A stretch of DNA of 64,000 bases, from NCBI GenBank assembly GCA_029779845.1, contig JAKOZT010000032.1, positions 1-64,000 of the forward strand, written 5' to 3'. How positions within the stretch are numbered: position 1 is the first letter of the stretch; each line of letters starts with the position of its first letter. Shown piece by piece: positions 18,846 to 28,380 of the stretch. A program made the translations under genes and the position numbers. The stretch is from Pseudomonadota bacterium (lineage in GTDB: Bacteria; Pseudomonadota; Gammaproteobacteria; Burkholderiales; Burkholderiaceae_C). The notes under the pieces were generated by a model. That model made no database searches, was not told the DNA's origin, and was given only the letters and a program-made list of their open reading frames with translations.

Positions 18846-19271
18846 CTACGGCCGCGCCGCCCGCGCCCCGGCGGGCCACACGCGCAGCGGGCAGTGTCTG
18901 GCGGCGTGCGTGAAGTCCTTGTCGGTGGTCAGCAGCGTCAGCTCGTGCCGGATGCACAGCTGGGCGAGCAGCGCGTCGATGGTGCCGATCTGCACACCGG
19001 CGCGCCGGCAGGTGTTGCGGATGCCGGCCGCGGCGACGTGATCGTCGCGGTCGGGCTGCACCAGCGGCAGGGCCGCGAAACGCTCGACGATCTGCGCCTG
19101 CGCCTTCGGGCCCGAGAAGCCTTGCAGAAGCTCCTGGAGGATCAGCCCCGTGGTGACGATGACTTCCGAACCGAACAGGGCCTTCTTGAGGGCCTCCACC
19201 TGCGGCTCGGCGACTTCAGCATCGCGGCGAAGCGCCAGCGACCAGACGCTGGTGTCGACCAGCAGCGTCAT
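18846..19271 (-). CDS. vapC: PIN-domain VapC-type toxin
   Basis: MTLLVDTSVWSLALRR, acidic PIN residues, IGTIDALLAQLCI, LLTTDKDFTHAA; downstream of and overlapping VapB-like gene. Confidence 0.85.
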   Translation of the reverse strand: MTLLVDTSVWSLALRRDAEVAEPQVEALKKALFGSEVIVTTGLILQELLQGFSGPKAQAQIVERFAALPLVQPDRDDHVAAAGIRNTCRRAGVQIGTIDALLAQLCIRHELTLLTTDKDFTHAARHCPLRVWPAGARAARP

Positions 19272-19471
19272 TTGCCGCGCGAGCGTTCGGCCTTGGGATC
19301 GAACGACGGATCCCATTCGAGCTGGCCGAGCAGTTCGGCCACGCGCCGTTGCTCGCGGCGCGCGACGAACTCCTGCAAGGCCTTGGTGACGGCGGCCTTC
19401 TTGGTGCGCTCGCCGCTGACGCGCACCGCGCGTTCGAGAAGCTCCGGATCGAGTGCGAGATTGGTGGCCAT
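19268..19471 (-). CDS. vapB: VapB-type antitoxin
   Basis: 67 aa: MATNLALDPELLERAVRVSGERTKKAAVTKALQEFVARREQ. Confidence 0.85.
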   Translation of the reverse strand: MATNLALDPELLERAVRVSGERTKKAAVTKALQEFVARREQRRVAELLGQLEWDPSFDPKAERSRGK

Positions 19472-19530
19472 GTGTGACTCCTTGTGCGGCAGTCTACACA
19501 TTCGGGCGTCGGGCGACACCCGGGCCCGCG

Positions 19531-20034
19531 CTACGGCCGGGGAATCCCGGCCTCCTTCATCGACTGCTCGACGACCTGCCCCATGCGCGGGATCAGCGTG
19601 CGCATCTGGTCCTGCACGATGCTCATCGACTTCTGCATCACCACGGGCATCTTGGTGATCAGCGCCTGGCCCGCCGGCGTGCCGTAGAAGGCGATCAGGC
19701 CGGCGATCTCCTCCTGCTCGAAGCTCTCCTGGTAGATGCGCACGTACATCGGCTTGAGCGTGGCCCAGTTCAGCTCCTGCCGCATGATCGCGACGAACTT
19801 CGCCGGCATCTCGTCGAGCGCACGCTGCTGCTGCGCCGTCAGCGTGCGGTTGCCGACGCTCTGGCGCATCGACTGGCGCATCATCTGGTCGGCGTTGGCG
19901 TACATCGTGTCGAGCAGCGCTTCCGCCTTGGTCATCGCGAGCAGCTGCTCGATCGCTTCGGCCGAGGCGGGCTCGGCGTGAACACTCGCCGCAAGCACGG
20001 TCAGGCCGATGGCGGCCAGGATCTTCTTCTTCAT
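19531..20034 (-). CDS. DUF2059 family secreted protein
   Basis: Signal peptide; EQLLAMTKAEALLDTMYANADQMM...FYGTPAGQALITKMPVVMQ. Confidence 0.85.
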   Translation of the reverse strand: MKKKILAAIGLTVLAASVHAEPASAEAIEQLLAMTKAEALLDTMYANADQMMRQSMRQSVGNRTLTAQQQRALDEMPAKFVAIMRQELNWATLKPMYVRIYQESFEQEEIAGLIAFYGTPAGQALITKMPVVMQKSMSIVQDQMRTLIPRMGQVVEQSMKEAGIPRP

Positions 20035-20068
20035 CGTGGATCTCCCTGGGATGTGGGTATCGAGCGGC

Positions 20069-20132
20069 CGCCGCGGAACCGGCTTTGCCGGTCCGCCGGC
20101 GGCGCCCCCTGGGGGGAGCGCGCGAGCGCTCC
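20069..20132. repeat. Compound GC-rich palindromic intergenic repeat
   Basis: Imperfect hairpin GCCGCCGCGGAACCGGC-TTT-GCCGGTCCGCCGGCGGC followed by GGAGCGC-GCGA-GCGCTCC, between scpA stop and DUF2059 start. Confidence 0.65.
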
Positions 20133-20143
20133 GGGGGGACCTT

Positions 20144-21013
20144 TCAAGCCGGCTCGTACGCCAGCCGAACGTAGATCGGCGCGAAGGCCTCGGCCTGCGT
20201 GATCTCGAGCAGGCGCTCGCGCGCCAGCTCGAGCATCGCGATGAAGGTCACCACCAGCACCTGCGGGCCGCGCGTGGTGTCGAACAGGTCCTCGAACAGC
20301 GCGAAGCGCCGCCCCTGCAGGCGGCGCAGCACGATGCTCATGTGCTCGCGCACGCTCAGTTGTTCGCGCGTGATGGTGTGGTGCTGGTTCAGCTTCGCGC
20401 GGCGCAGGATGTCGGCCCAGGCGGCGCGCAGGTCGTCGGGGTCCACGTCGGGGAAGCGCGGCGCGAGCGACTGCTCGATCGCCACCTGCGCGCGCAGGAA
20501 GTCGCGGCCCAGCAGCGGCAGCGCGTCGAGCTTCGCCGCGGCGAGCTTCATCTGCTCGTACTCGATCAGCCGGCGCACCAGCTCGGCGCGCGGGTCCTCG
20601 GGCTCCTGGCCGTCGGCGCTCTTCTTCGGCGGCAGCAGCATGCGCGACTTGATCTCGATCAGCATCGCCGCCATCAGCAGGTACTCGCTGGCCAGCTCGA
20701 GGTTGGTGGCGCGGATCTGGTCGACGTAGGCCAGGTACTGGCGTGTCACGTCGGCCATCGGGATGTCGAGGATGTTGAAGTTCTGCTTGCGGATCAGGTA
20801 CAGCAGCAGATCGAGCGGGCCCTCGAAGGCTTCGAGGAAGACCTCCAGCGCGTCGGGCGGGATGTACAGGTCCGTCGGCAGCGCGAAGAGGGGCTCGCCG
20901 TACAGGCGCGCCACCGCGACGCTGTCCACCTCCACCGGCGGCAGCGCCTGCGCGTCGGGGGTGGGCGGGGGCATGTCGGGCACCTCGGGCGCCGCTGCGG
21001 CCTCGTGGCTCAT
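20144..21013 (-). CDS. scpA: Segregation and condensation protein A
   Basis: FEGPLDLLLYLIRKQNFNILDIPMADVTRQYLAYVDQIRATNLELASEYLLMAAMLIEIKSRMLLP; start trimmed to ATG 21013. Confidence 0.93.
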   Translation of the reverse strand: MSHEAAAAPEVPDMPPPTPDAQALPPVEVDSVAVARLYGEPLFALPTDLYIPPDALEVFLEAFEGPLDLLLYLIRKQNFNILDIPMADVTRQYLAYVDQIRATNLELASEYLLMAAMLIEIKSRMLLPPKKSADGQEPEDPRAELVRRLIEYEQMKLAAAKLDALPLLGRDFLRAQVAIEQSLAPRFPDVDPDDLRAAWADILRRAKLNQHHTITREQLSVREHMSIVLRRLQGRRFALFEDLFDTTRGPQVLVVTFIAMLELARERLLEITQAEAFAPIYVRLAYEPA

Positions 21014-21027
21014 CGCCGCGCGAAGAC

Positions 21028-21231
21028 TCAGTGGCCCGAGTTCTGGTAGACGTAGGGCTGCTGCGGCACGCGCGCGGCGCGGTACTCGGCCTGCGCCTCG
21101 CGGTCGATCGGCTTGTCCCACAGCAGGGCGCGGCCGGCCTGCTGCTCGGCTTCGAGGGTGGGACGCCGGGCCTTCAGCTGTTCGATGAAGGTCGTCACGT
21201 CGGACTTGTAGGGTTTCCAGAAGAGCGGCAT
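21028..21231 (-). CDS. DUF3460 family protein
   Basis: 67 aa: MPLFWKPYKSDVTTFIEQLKARRPTLEAEQQAGRALLWDK. Confidence 0.8.
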   Translation of the reverse strand: MPLFWKPYKSDVTTFIEQLKARRPTLEAEQQAGRALLWDKPIDREAQAEYRAARVPQQPYVYQNSGH

Positions 21232-21241
21232 GGCGACGATT

Positions 21242-21916
21242 TTATCCGGCCTCCACCCGCCGCAGGTTGCGCGCCCCGTCGAAGAAGCGGTGCGGCTCGC
21301 CGAGCATCCACTTGGCCAGCTCGTCCAGGCGCGCCGAGCCGACCTCCACCGCGGGGAAATCGAGCGTGATGGTCTCGAAGCCGTCGAGGTTGATCGCCTT
21401 GAAATGCAGCCGCGCGTCGTCGTGCTCGGGCGTCACCGTCACGCCGAAGGCGAAGTCGACCACCACCTCGTAGCGCATCTCCTGCAGCTTGTGGTTGTCG
21501 GGGTTGCGCAGCGCCTGGGCGTGCACCGGCGCGCCGGCCTGGCGCAGCTTCGCGTCGATCTTCTCGATCTCGGCGACGAAGTCCTTCGCGAAGGCGATCT
21601 TGCGGCCGTCGCGCAGCCGGCCGTGCAGCGCGATGTACTCGTGCGCGTCGAGGCCGCGCAGCTTGCGGCGGCGCGCGTCGACCTTCAGCTCGACCATCGG
21701 CAGCTGCTCGAAGACCGTGCGGCGATCCAGCGCGTAGCGTGTCTTAGAGATGGGCTTGAGCACTTCGAGCTGGCGGATCAGCGTGTCGAAGTAGGTGAAC
21801 ACCGTCTTGCAGGCCGCCTCGGTGAGCAGCGCGTTGCGCTCCAGCGCGGCCGTGTCGATGGTCTGGCCGGCCCTGGCGGCTTCGGCCTGGCGCTTGAGGT
21901 CGTCGAGGAATCCCAC
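21242..21916 (-). CDS. Conserved hypothetical protein
   Basis: 224 aa ORF with coherent coding content; no family recognised. Confidence 0.75.
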   Translation of the reverse strand: MGFLDDLKRQAEAARAGQTIDTAALERNALLTEAACKTVFTYFDTLIRQLEVLKPISKTRYALDRRTVFEQLPMVELKVDARRRKLRGLDAHEYIALHGRLRDGRKIAFAKDFVAEIEKIDAKLRQAGAPVHAQALRNPDNHKLQEMRYEVVVDFAFGVTVTPEHDDARLHFKAINLDGFETITLDFPAVEVGSARLDELAKWMLGEPHRFFDGARNLRRVEAG

Positions 21917-21991
21917 GGGCGTGGAGGATATCGCAGCGCGTCGCGCCGGATTTCATCAAGAACGGCGAGTGCCTCTGCCAAGATCGCCGCA

Positions 21992-23404
21992 ATGACCGAG
22001 ATCGAGCTGAAGTTCCAGGTGCCCGAAGCGGCGCGCGCGGCGGTGCTGGCGGCGGTGGCGGGGCGCGGCGGCACGGCGCGCAGCGTGCGCTTGCAGGCCG
22101 CGTATTTCGACACGCCCGATGGCCGATTGGCCGCGGCGGGGGTGGCGCTGCGCCTGCGCCGCGAAGGCACGCGCTGGGTGCAGACGCTGAAGGCGGCCGG
22201 CGACGATGCGATGACGCGCCTGGAGCACAACGTGCCGCGCCGCGAGCGCTCCGCCGTGCCGCCCGCGCCCGACCTCGCGCTGCATGCCGGCACGCCGGCC
22301 GGCGAACGGCTGGCGGCGCTGCTCGGCCCCGGAGATGAACTGGTGTGCCGCTACCGCACCGACATCCGCCGCATGCAGCGTGCCGTGCGCCGCCAAGGCG
22401 CGCTGCTGGAACTTGCCTTCGACCAGGGCCGCATCGTTGCTGGCGATGCCGCGGTGCCGGTGTGCGAACTGGAGATCGAATTGCTGCGCGGCGAGCCGGC
22501 CGCGCTGCTGGACGCCGCGCGCACCTGGGTGGCGCACCACGGCCTGTGGCTGGACCTGCGCAGCAAGGCCGAGCGCGGCACGCTGCTGGCCGCCGGCGCG
22601 GCGCGCGCCGAGGCGCGCAAGGCGCAGGCGACGGCGGCGTCGCTCGCCGAGTGCGTGCAGCAGATCGCCGTCAACGCCAGCACGGTCGCCAGTGGCGACT
22701 TCGGCGACGAGCACCTGCACCAGTTGCGCGTCGGCCTGCGCCGGCTGCGCAGCGCGCTGGCGCTGTTCGCGCCGGGGGACGAGGACGATCCGCTCGCCGC
22801 CGGCGCGGCCGCGCTGTTCCGCGCGCTCGGCGCGGCGCGCGACCAGGCCGCCATCGCGGGGCCGCTGCGAACGCAGCTCGCCGAGGCGATGCACGAGGCC
22901 GGCTTGGCGCTGGCGCCGCCCGACTGGAGCGCAGCGCCCGCCGAGGATCCGGCGCACATCGTGCGAGCCACTGCCGCGCAGACCTGGCTGCTCGATGCGC
23001 TGCGTGCCGGCCTGATTGCGCCGGCGAACGACGACGTCACCGAGCGCCTCGCCGCCTGGCACCGCCGCGTGCGCCGCGATGCCAAACGCTTCGCCACGCT
23101 GGCCGACGAGGCGCGCCACCGCCTGCGCAAGCGCCTCAAGCGCCTGCGCTACGCCGTCGAGTTCTCGCGCGGCCGGCTGCCCGCGAAGAAGACCGCGCGC
23201 CTGCTGAAAGCGCTGGGCGAACTGCAGACGCGCCTGGGCGCGCTGACCGACGCCGTCGTCGCCTTGCAGGCGCTGCGCGAGGCGCCGGCCGACGACGCCG
23301 CAGCCGCCTTCGCACGCGGCTGGCTGGTTGCGCGCCGCGCTGCCCTCGCCGACGCCTGCGCGCCCGCGCTAGCCGACTTCATCAGCGCGAAGACACCCTG
23401 GTAA
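21992..23404 (+). CDS. CYTH and CHAD domain protein
   Basis: MTEIELKFQVP (CYTH ExExK) followed by His-rich helical CHAD (LHQLRVGLRRLRSALALF ... RHRLRKRLKRLRYAVEF); ATG 21992. Confidence 0.93.
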   Translation: MTEIELKFQVPEAARAAVLAAVAGRGGTARSVRLQAAYFDTPDGRLAAAGVALRLRREGTRWVQTLKAAGDDAMTRLEHNVPRRERSAVPPAPDLALHAGTPAGERLAALLGPGDELVCRYRTDIRRMQRAVRRQGALLELAFDQGRIVAGDAAVPVCELEIELLRGEPAALLDAARTWVAHHGLWLDLRSKAERGTLLAAGAARAEARKAQATAASLAECVQQIAVNASTVASGDFGDEHLHQLRVGLRRLRSALALFAPGDEDDPLAAGAAALFRALGAARDQAAIAGPLRTQLAEAMHEAGLALAPPDWSAAPAEDPAHIVRATAAQTWLLDALRAGLIAPANDDVTERLAAWHRRVRRDAKRFATLADEARHRLRKRLKRLRYAVEFSRGRLPAKKTARLLKALGELQTRLGALTDAVVALQALREAPADDAAAAFARGWLVARRAALADACAPALADFISAKTPW

Positions 23405-25052
23405 GCGCCTCTTCGAGCGTCGCCGCGAACGCCGCCTCGCCGACATGCGACTCGAAACCCGCGCGCCGCATCAGCGAGCGCGGCTGCTCGTTCACCTCGG
23501 CCAGCAGCAGCGCGATGCCGCGCTTCTTCAGCGCGCGCTCCAGCTGCTCCAGCGCTTCCAGCCCCGAGGTGTCCATGCCGATCAGGCGGTGCAGGTCGAG
23601 CACCAGCGCGCGCGTGCCGGCGGGCATCTGCGCCGGCAGCGCTTCGAGCTTGCCGACCGCGCCGAAGAAGAGGGCGCCGTACATCTCGCGCACCTGCACG
23701 CCTTCGGGCGCGTCCGCAACCGCGCGCGGCTCGACGCGGAACAGCGTGCTCATGCGGTAGATGAAGAACACGCAGGCCAGCACCAGCCCGACCTCCACCG
23801 CGACGGTGAGGTCGAAGATCACCGTCAGCAGGAAGGTGCCGACGAGGATGGTGCGGTACTGCACGCTGAACTGGCGCAGCCGCGCGAACTCGCGCCACTC
23901 GCCCATGTTCCAGGCCACGAACATCAGGATGCCGGCCAGCGCCGCCAGCGGCACGCTGGCCGCCAGCGGCGCGGCAGCCAGCACCACCACCAGCAGCGTC
24001 AGCGAGTGCACGATGCCGGCCACCGGGCTGGTGGCGCCCGAGCGCACGTTGGTCACGGTGCGCGCGATCGTGCCGGTGGCCGGGATGCCGCCGAAGGCCG
24101 GCGTCACCATGTTGGCCACGCCCTGCGCCATCAGCTCCTGGTTGGGGTCGTGGCGCGGTGCGTCGATCAGGTTGTCGGCCACGCGCGCGCACAGCAGCGA
24201 TTCGATCGCGCCGAGCATCGCCAGCGTCAGCGTCGGGATCAGCAGCTGCTTGGCGCTCTCCCAGCTGAACGCGGGCAGCTGCAGATCCGGCAGGCTCTGC
24301 GGAATGCCGCCGAACTTGCTGCCGATGGTCTCCACCGGCAGGTTGAACAGCGCGGTGGCGAGCGTGGCCAGCACCAGCGCGACGATGGTGCCCGGCACGT
24401 GCGCCGCGAGGCGGTAGACGCGGTGCCGCCAGCCGATGTTGTCCAGCGGCATCGTGTACGACTTCGGCCACGCCACCACCAGCGCCAGGCAGGCCAGCCC
24501 GATCGCCAGCGCGTAGGGGTTGAAGGTGTCGGCGTGCTTCGCCAGCACGCCGATCTGCGTGAAGAAGTCGGCCGGCAGTTTGTCGATAGTCAGGCCGAAC
24601 AGGTCCTTCACCTGCGACAGCCCGATCAGCACCGCGATGCCGTTGGTGAAGCCGATGATGATGGTCACCGGGATGTAGCGCACCAGCGCGCCGAGCTTGA
24701 ACAGGCCCATCGCGAACAGCAGCACGCCCGACAAGGCGGTCGCGATCAGCAGGTTCGTCAGCCCGTAGCGCTGCACGATGCCGTAGACGATGACGATGAA
24801 GGCGCCCGCCGGCCCGCCGATCTGCACCTGCGAGCCGCCCAGCGCGGCGACCAGGAAGCCGGCGACGATCGCGGTGATGATGCCCTGCTCGGGCTTGACG
24901 CCCGAGGCGATGGCGAAGGCCATCGCCAGCGGCAGCGCGACCACGCCGACCGTCAGGCCGGCGGCGATGTCGGCGCGCAGCCGCGCGGCGTCGTAGCCGC
25001 GCAGGGCATCGAGCAGGCGCGGGCGGAAAGGGTGAAGCTGGGGCAGGGCCAT
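23382..25052 (-). CDS. SulP family inorganic anion transporter with STAS domain
   Basis: LTVGVVALPLAMAFAIASGVKPEQGIITAIVAGFL...; C-terminal STAS (LVLDLHRLIGMDTSGLEALEQL). Confidence 0.93.
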   Translation of the reverse strand: MALPQLHPFRPRLLDALRGYDAARLRADIAAGLTVGVVALPLAMAFAIASGVKPEQGIITAIVAGFLVAALGGSQVQIGGPAGAFIVIVYGIVQRYGLTNLLIATALSGVLLFAMGLFKLGALVRYIPVTIIIGFTNGIAVLIGLSQVKDLFGLTIDKLPADFFTQIGVLAKHADTFNPYALAIGLACLALVVAWPKSYTMPLDNIGWRHRVYRLAAHVPGTIVALVLATLATALFNLPVETIGSKFGGIPQSLPDLQLPAFSWESAKQLLIPTLTLAMLGAIESLLCARVADNLIDAPRHDPNQELMAQGVANMVTPAFGGIPATGTIARTVTNVRSGATSPVAGIVHSLTLLVVVLAAAPLAASVPLAALAGILMFVAWNMGEWREFARLRQFSVQYRTILVGTFLLTVIFDLTVAVEVGLVLACVFFIYRMSTLFRVEPRAVADAPEGVQVREMYGALFFGAVGKLEALPAQMPAGTRALVLDLHRLIGMDTSGLEALEQLERALKKRGIALLLAEVNEQPRSLMRRAGFESHVGEAAFAATLEEALTRVSSR

Positions 25053-25055
25053 GAA

Positions 25056-25103
25056 ACCTCCGGGGTGGAACAGGGGCGAAGCGATCGCTTCGCGCCCGGA
25101 GGT
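25056..25103 (-). promoter_or_regulatory. Nested inverted repeat in the SulP 5' leader, pairing with its Shine-Dalgarno
   Basis: Outer arms ACCTCCGGG / CCCGGAGGT (25056-25064 and 25095-25103) enclose the perfect 18-bp palindrome GCGAAGCGATCGCTTCGC (25076-25093); the SD GGAGGT precedes ATG 25052. Confidence 0.7.
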
Positions 25104-25185
25104 CCGCAGTGGTGCGCGCGCGCCATGAAGCGACGCCTGCGCGTCGGCCCCTGGAGCAACGAGCCGTGGTGCATGGCCGCGTGGT

Positions 25186-27231
25186 TCAGCGCACGCGCAG
25201 GCCCGGCGTCGCGCCCGGCCAGGGTTCGAGCACGTACAGGCCGGGGTTGGCCTTCTCGTCGGCGTGGCTGGCAGCCAGCACCATGCCTTCGCTGACGCCG
25301 AACTTCATCTTGCGCGGCGCGAGGTTGGCGACCATCACGGTGAACTTGCCGACCAGGTCTTCGGGCTGGTAGGCCGACTTGATGCCGCTGAAGACGTTGC
25401 GCGTTTTCCCTTCGCCGACGTCCAGCGTCAGGCGCAGCAGCTTGTCGCTGCCCTCGACTGCCTCGCAGGCGAGGATCTTCGCGATGCGCAGGTCGATCTT
25501 CGCGAAGTCGTCGACCTTGATCTCGGCGGCGATCGCCTCGCCGCCGGGCGGCGGCAGCTCGACCTTGGGCGGCTCGAACAGCTTGTCGAGCAGCGCCGGG
25601 TCTACACGCTGCATCAGGTGCTTGTATTCGCCGATCGTGTGCGCGCCGAGCGCGCGCGAGGCGTCGGCGAACGCCATCGGCGCCACCTTGAGGAAACCCT
25701 CCACCTGCGCGGCCAGCGCCGGCAGCACCGGCTTCAGGTAGATCGTCAGCACGCGGAAGGCCTCGATGCACACCGTGCAGACGTCGTGCAGCACGGCATC
25801 CTGCCCGGCCTGCTTGGCCAGTTCCCAGGGCTTGTGCTGGTCGACGTATTCGTTCACGCGGTCGGCCAGCAGCATGATCTCGCGCAGCGCCTTGCCGTAC
25901 TCGCGCTCTTCGTAGAGGCGCTCGACCTCGGCGCGGTGCGCGCGCAGGCCGTCGAGCAGCGTGCGTCCCTCGACGCCGATGTCGGCCGAGAGCCGCCCGG
26001 CAAAGCGCTTGCTCAGGAAGCCGGCGGCCCGGCTGGCGATGTTGATGTACTTGCCGACCAGATCGGAGTTCACACGCGCGACGAAGTCGTCGGGGTTGAA
26101 GTCGATGTCCTCCACCTTCGCGTTCAGCTTGGCGGCGATGTAGTAGCGCAGCCATTCGGCGTTCATGCCGAGCTCGAGGTATTTCAGCGGCGAGATGCCG
26201 GTGCCGCGGCTCTTGCTCATCTTCTCGCCGCCGTTGACGGTGATGAAGCCGTGCACGAACACCTTGTCGGGCGTCTTGCGGCCGCTGAAGTGCAGCATCG
26301 CCGGCCAGAACAGCGTGTGGAAGTAGGTGATGTCCTTGCCGATGAAGTGCACCTGCTCGAGCGCCGGGTCCTTCATCAAGGCCTCGTAATCGAGGCCGCG
26401 CTTGTCGCAGTAGTTCTTCAGCGAGGCGAGGTAGCCCACCGGGGCGTCGAGCCAGACGTAGAAGTACTTGTCCTCGGTGTCGGGGATGCGGATGCCGAAG
26501 TAGGGTGCGTCGCGGCTGATGTCCCAGTCGGCCAGGCCCACGTGGCCCTCGTCGTCGGTGGCGAACCACTCGCGGATCTTGTTCAGCACCTCGCCTTGCA
26601 GCCGGCCGGGCGTCTGCGTCCAGTCCTGCAGGAAGTCGAGGCAGCGCTGCGACGAGAGCTGGAAGAAGTGATGCTCGCTGGACTTCATCACCGGCGTCGC
26701 ACCGGTCAGCGTCGAATACGGGTTCTTCAGCTCGGTGGGCGTGTAGACCGCGCCGCACACCTCGCAGGAATCGCCGTACTGGTCCTTCGCGCCGCACTTC
26801 GGGCATTCGCCCTTGATGTAGCGGTCCGGCAGGAACATGCCCTTGACGGGGTCGTAGAACTGCTCGATCGCGCGCACCGCGATCAGGCCCTGGCGGCGCA
26901 GCGCGAGGTAGATGTCCTGCGCCAGCACGTGGTTCTCGGGGCCGTCGGTGCTGTGCCAGTTGTCGAAGCCGATGTGGAAGCCGTCGAGGTACTGCTTGCG
27001 GCCGGCGGCGATCTGCGCGACGAACGCCTGCGGCGAGAGCCCGGCCTTCTCGGCGGCGATCATGATCGGCGCGCCGTGGGCGTCGTCGGCGCAGACGAAG
27101 TGCACCTCTGCGCCCATCATGCGCTGGAAGCGCACCCAGATGTCGGCCTGGATGTACTCCATCATGTGCCCGACGTGGAACGGCGCGTTGGCGTAGGGCA
27201 GGGCGGTGGTGACGAAGAGCTTGCGGGTCAT
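25186..27231 (-). CDS. metG: Methionyl-tRNA synthetase
   Basis: [39 protein letters not shown]-terminal tRNA-binding domain. Confidence 0.97.
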   Translation of the reverse strand: MTRKLFVTTALPYANAPFHVGHMMEYIQADIWVRFQRMMGAEVHFVCADDAHGAPIMIAAEKAGLSPQAFVAQIAAGRKQYLDGFHIGFDNWHSTDGPENHVLAQDIYLALRRQGLIAVRAIEQFYDPVKGMFLPDRYIKGECPKCGAKDQYGDSCEVCGAVYTPTELKNPYSTLTGATPVMKSSEHHFFQLSSQRCLDFLQDWTQTPGRLQGEVLNKIREWFATDDEGHVGLADWDISRDAPYFGIRIPDTEDKYFYVWLDAPVGYLASLKNYCDKRGLDYEALMKDPALEQVHFIGKDITYFHTLFWPAMLHFSGRKTPDKVFVHGFITVNGGEKMSKSRGTGISPLKYLELGMNAEWLRYYIAAKLNAKVEDIDFNPDDFVARVNSDLVGKYINIASRAAGFLSKRFAGRLSADIGVEGRTLLDGLRAHRAEVERLYEEREYGKALREIMLLADRVNEYVDQHKPWELAKQAGQDAVLHDVCTVCIEAFRVLTIYLKPVLPALAAQVEGFLKVAPMAFADASRALGAHTIGEYKHLMQRVDPALLDKLFEPPKVELPPPGGEAIAAEIKVDDFAKIDLRIAKILACEAVEGSDKLLRLTLDVGEGKTRNVFSGIKSAYQPEDLVGKFTVMVANLAPRKMKFGVSEGMVLAASHADEKANPGLYVLEPWPGATPGLRVR

Positions 27232-27288
27232 CCCTGAATTCTAGAAGCGATAGACTGCCCAGCCCCGTCCGCAACGCCCCGTGCTCCC

Positions 27289-28380
27289 ATGGCCGCCACC
27301 GAATCCGCCCTGCTCGATGCCCTGAAGACCGTCATCGACCCGAACACGGGCAAAGACTTCGTCTCGACCCGGCAGATCAAAAACCTGAAGATCGCCGGCG
27401 GCGACGTGGCTTTCGACGTCGAGCTGGGCTACCCGGCGAAGAGCCAGATCCCGGCCTTGCGCCAGGCGCTGGTGGCGGCGGCGCGCGGCGTGGCGGGGGT
27501 GGACAACGTCAGCGTCAGCCTCGCCAGCAAGGTGACCGCGCACGCGGTGCAGCGCGGCGTGCAGCTGCTGCCGGGCGTCAAGAACATCGTCGCGGTGGCG
27601 TCCGGCAAGGGCGGCGTGGGCAAGAGCACCACCGCGGCCAACCTCGCGCTGGCGCTGGCCGCCGAGGGCGCGACGGTGGGCATCCTCGACGCCGACATCT
27701 ACGGCCCCAGCCAGCCGATGATGATGGGCCTCACCGGCAAGCCCGAGAGCAGCGACGGCAAGACCATGGACCCGCTGATCGGCCACGGCGTGCAGGTGAT
27801 CTCGATCGGATTGCTGATCGAGCCTGACAACCCGATGATCTGGCGCGGCCCGATGGCCACGCAGGCGCTCGAGCAGCTGCTGCGCCAGACCAACTGGCGC
27901 GACCTCGACTACCTGATCATCGACATGCCGCCGGGCACCGGCGACATCCAGCTGACGCTGTCGCAGCGCGTGCCGCTGACCGGCGCGGTGATCGTGACGA
28001 CCCCGCAGGACATCGCGCTGCTCGACGCCAAGAAGGGCATCCGCATGTTCGAGAAGGTCGGCGTGCCCATCCTCGGCATCGTCGAGAACATGGCGGTGCA
28101 CGTGTGCAGCAACTGCGGCCACGTCGAGCACATCTTCGGCGCCGAGGGCGGCAAGCGCATGGCCGCCGAGTTCGGCATCGACTACCTGGGCGCGCTGCCG
28201 CTGGCGATGGCGATCCGCGAGCAGGCCGATTCGGGCCGGCCGACGGTGGTCAGCGAGCCCGACGGCGAGGTCGCCGGCATCTACAAGACCGTGGCGCGCC
28301 AGGTGGCGGTGAAGATCGCGCAGCGCGCCAAGGACTTCAGCGCCAAGTTCCCGACCATCACGGTGTCGAAGAGCACCTGA
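27289..28380 (+). CDS. apbC: Mrp/ApbC iron-sulfur carrier ATPase
   Basis: VASGKGGVGKSTTAANLALAL, N-terminal MIP18-like domain, CSNCGHVEHIFG. Confidence 0.95.
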   Translation: MAATESALLDALKTVIDPNTGKDFVSTRQIKNLKIAGGDVAFDVELGYPAKSQIPALRQALVAAARGVAGVDNVSVSLASKVTAHAVQRGVQLLPGVKNIVAVASGKGGVGKSTTAANLALALAAEGATVGILDADIYGPSQPMMMGLTGKPESSDGKTMDPLIGHGVQVISIGLLIEPDNPMIWRGPMATQALEQLLRQTNWRDLDYLIIDMPPGTGDIQLTLSQRVPLTGAVIVTTPQDIALLDAKKGIRMFEKVGVPILGIVENMAVHVCSNCGHVEHIFGAEGGKRMAAEFGIDYLGALPLAMAIREQADSGRPTVVSEPDGEVAGIYKTVARQVAVKIAQRAKDFSAKFPTITVSKST

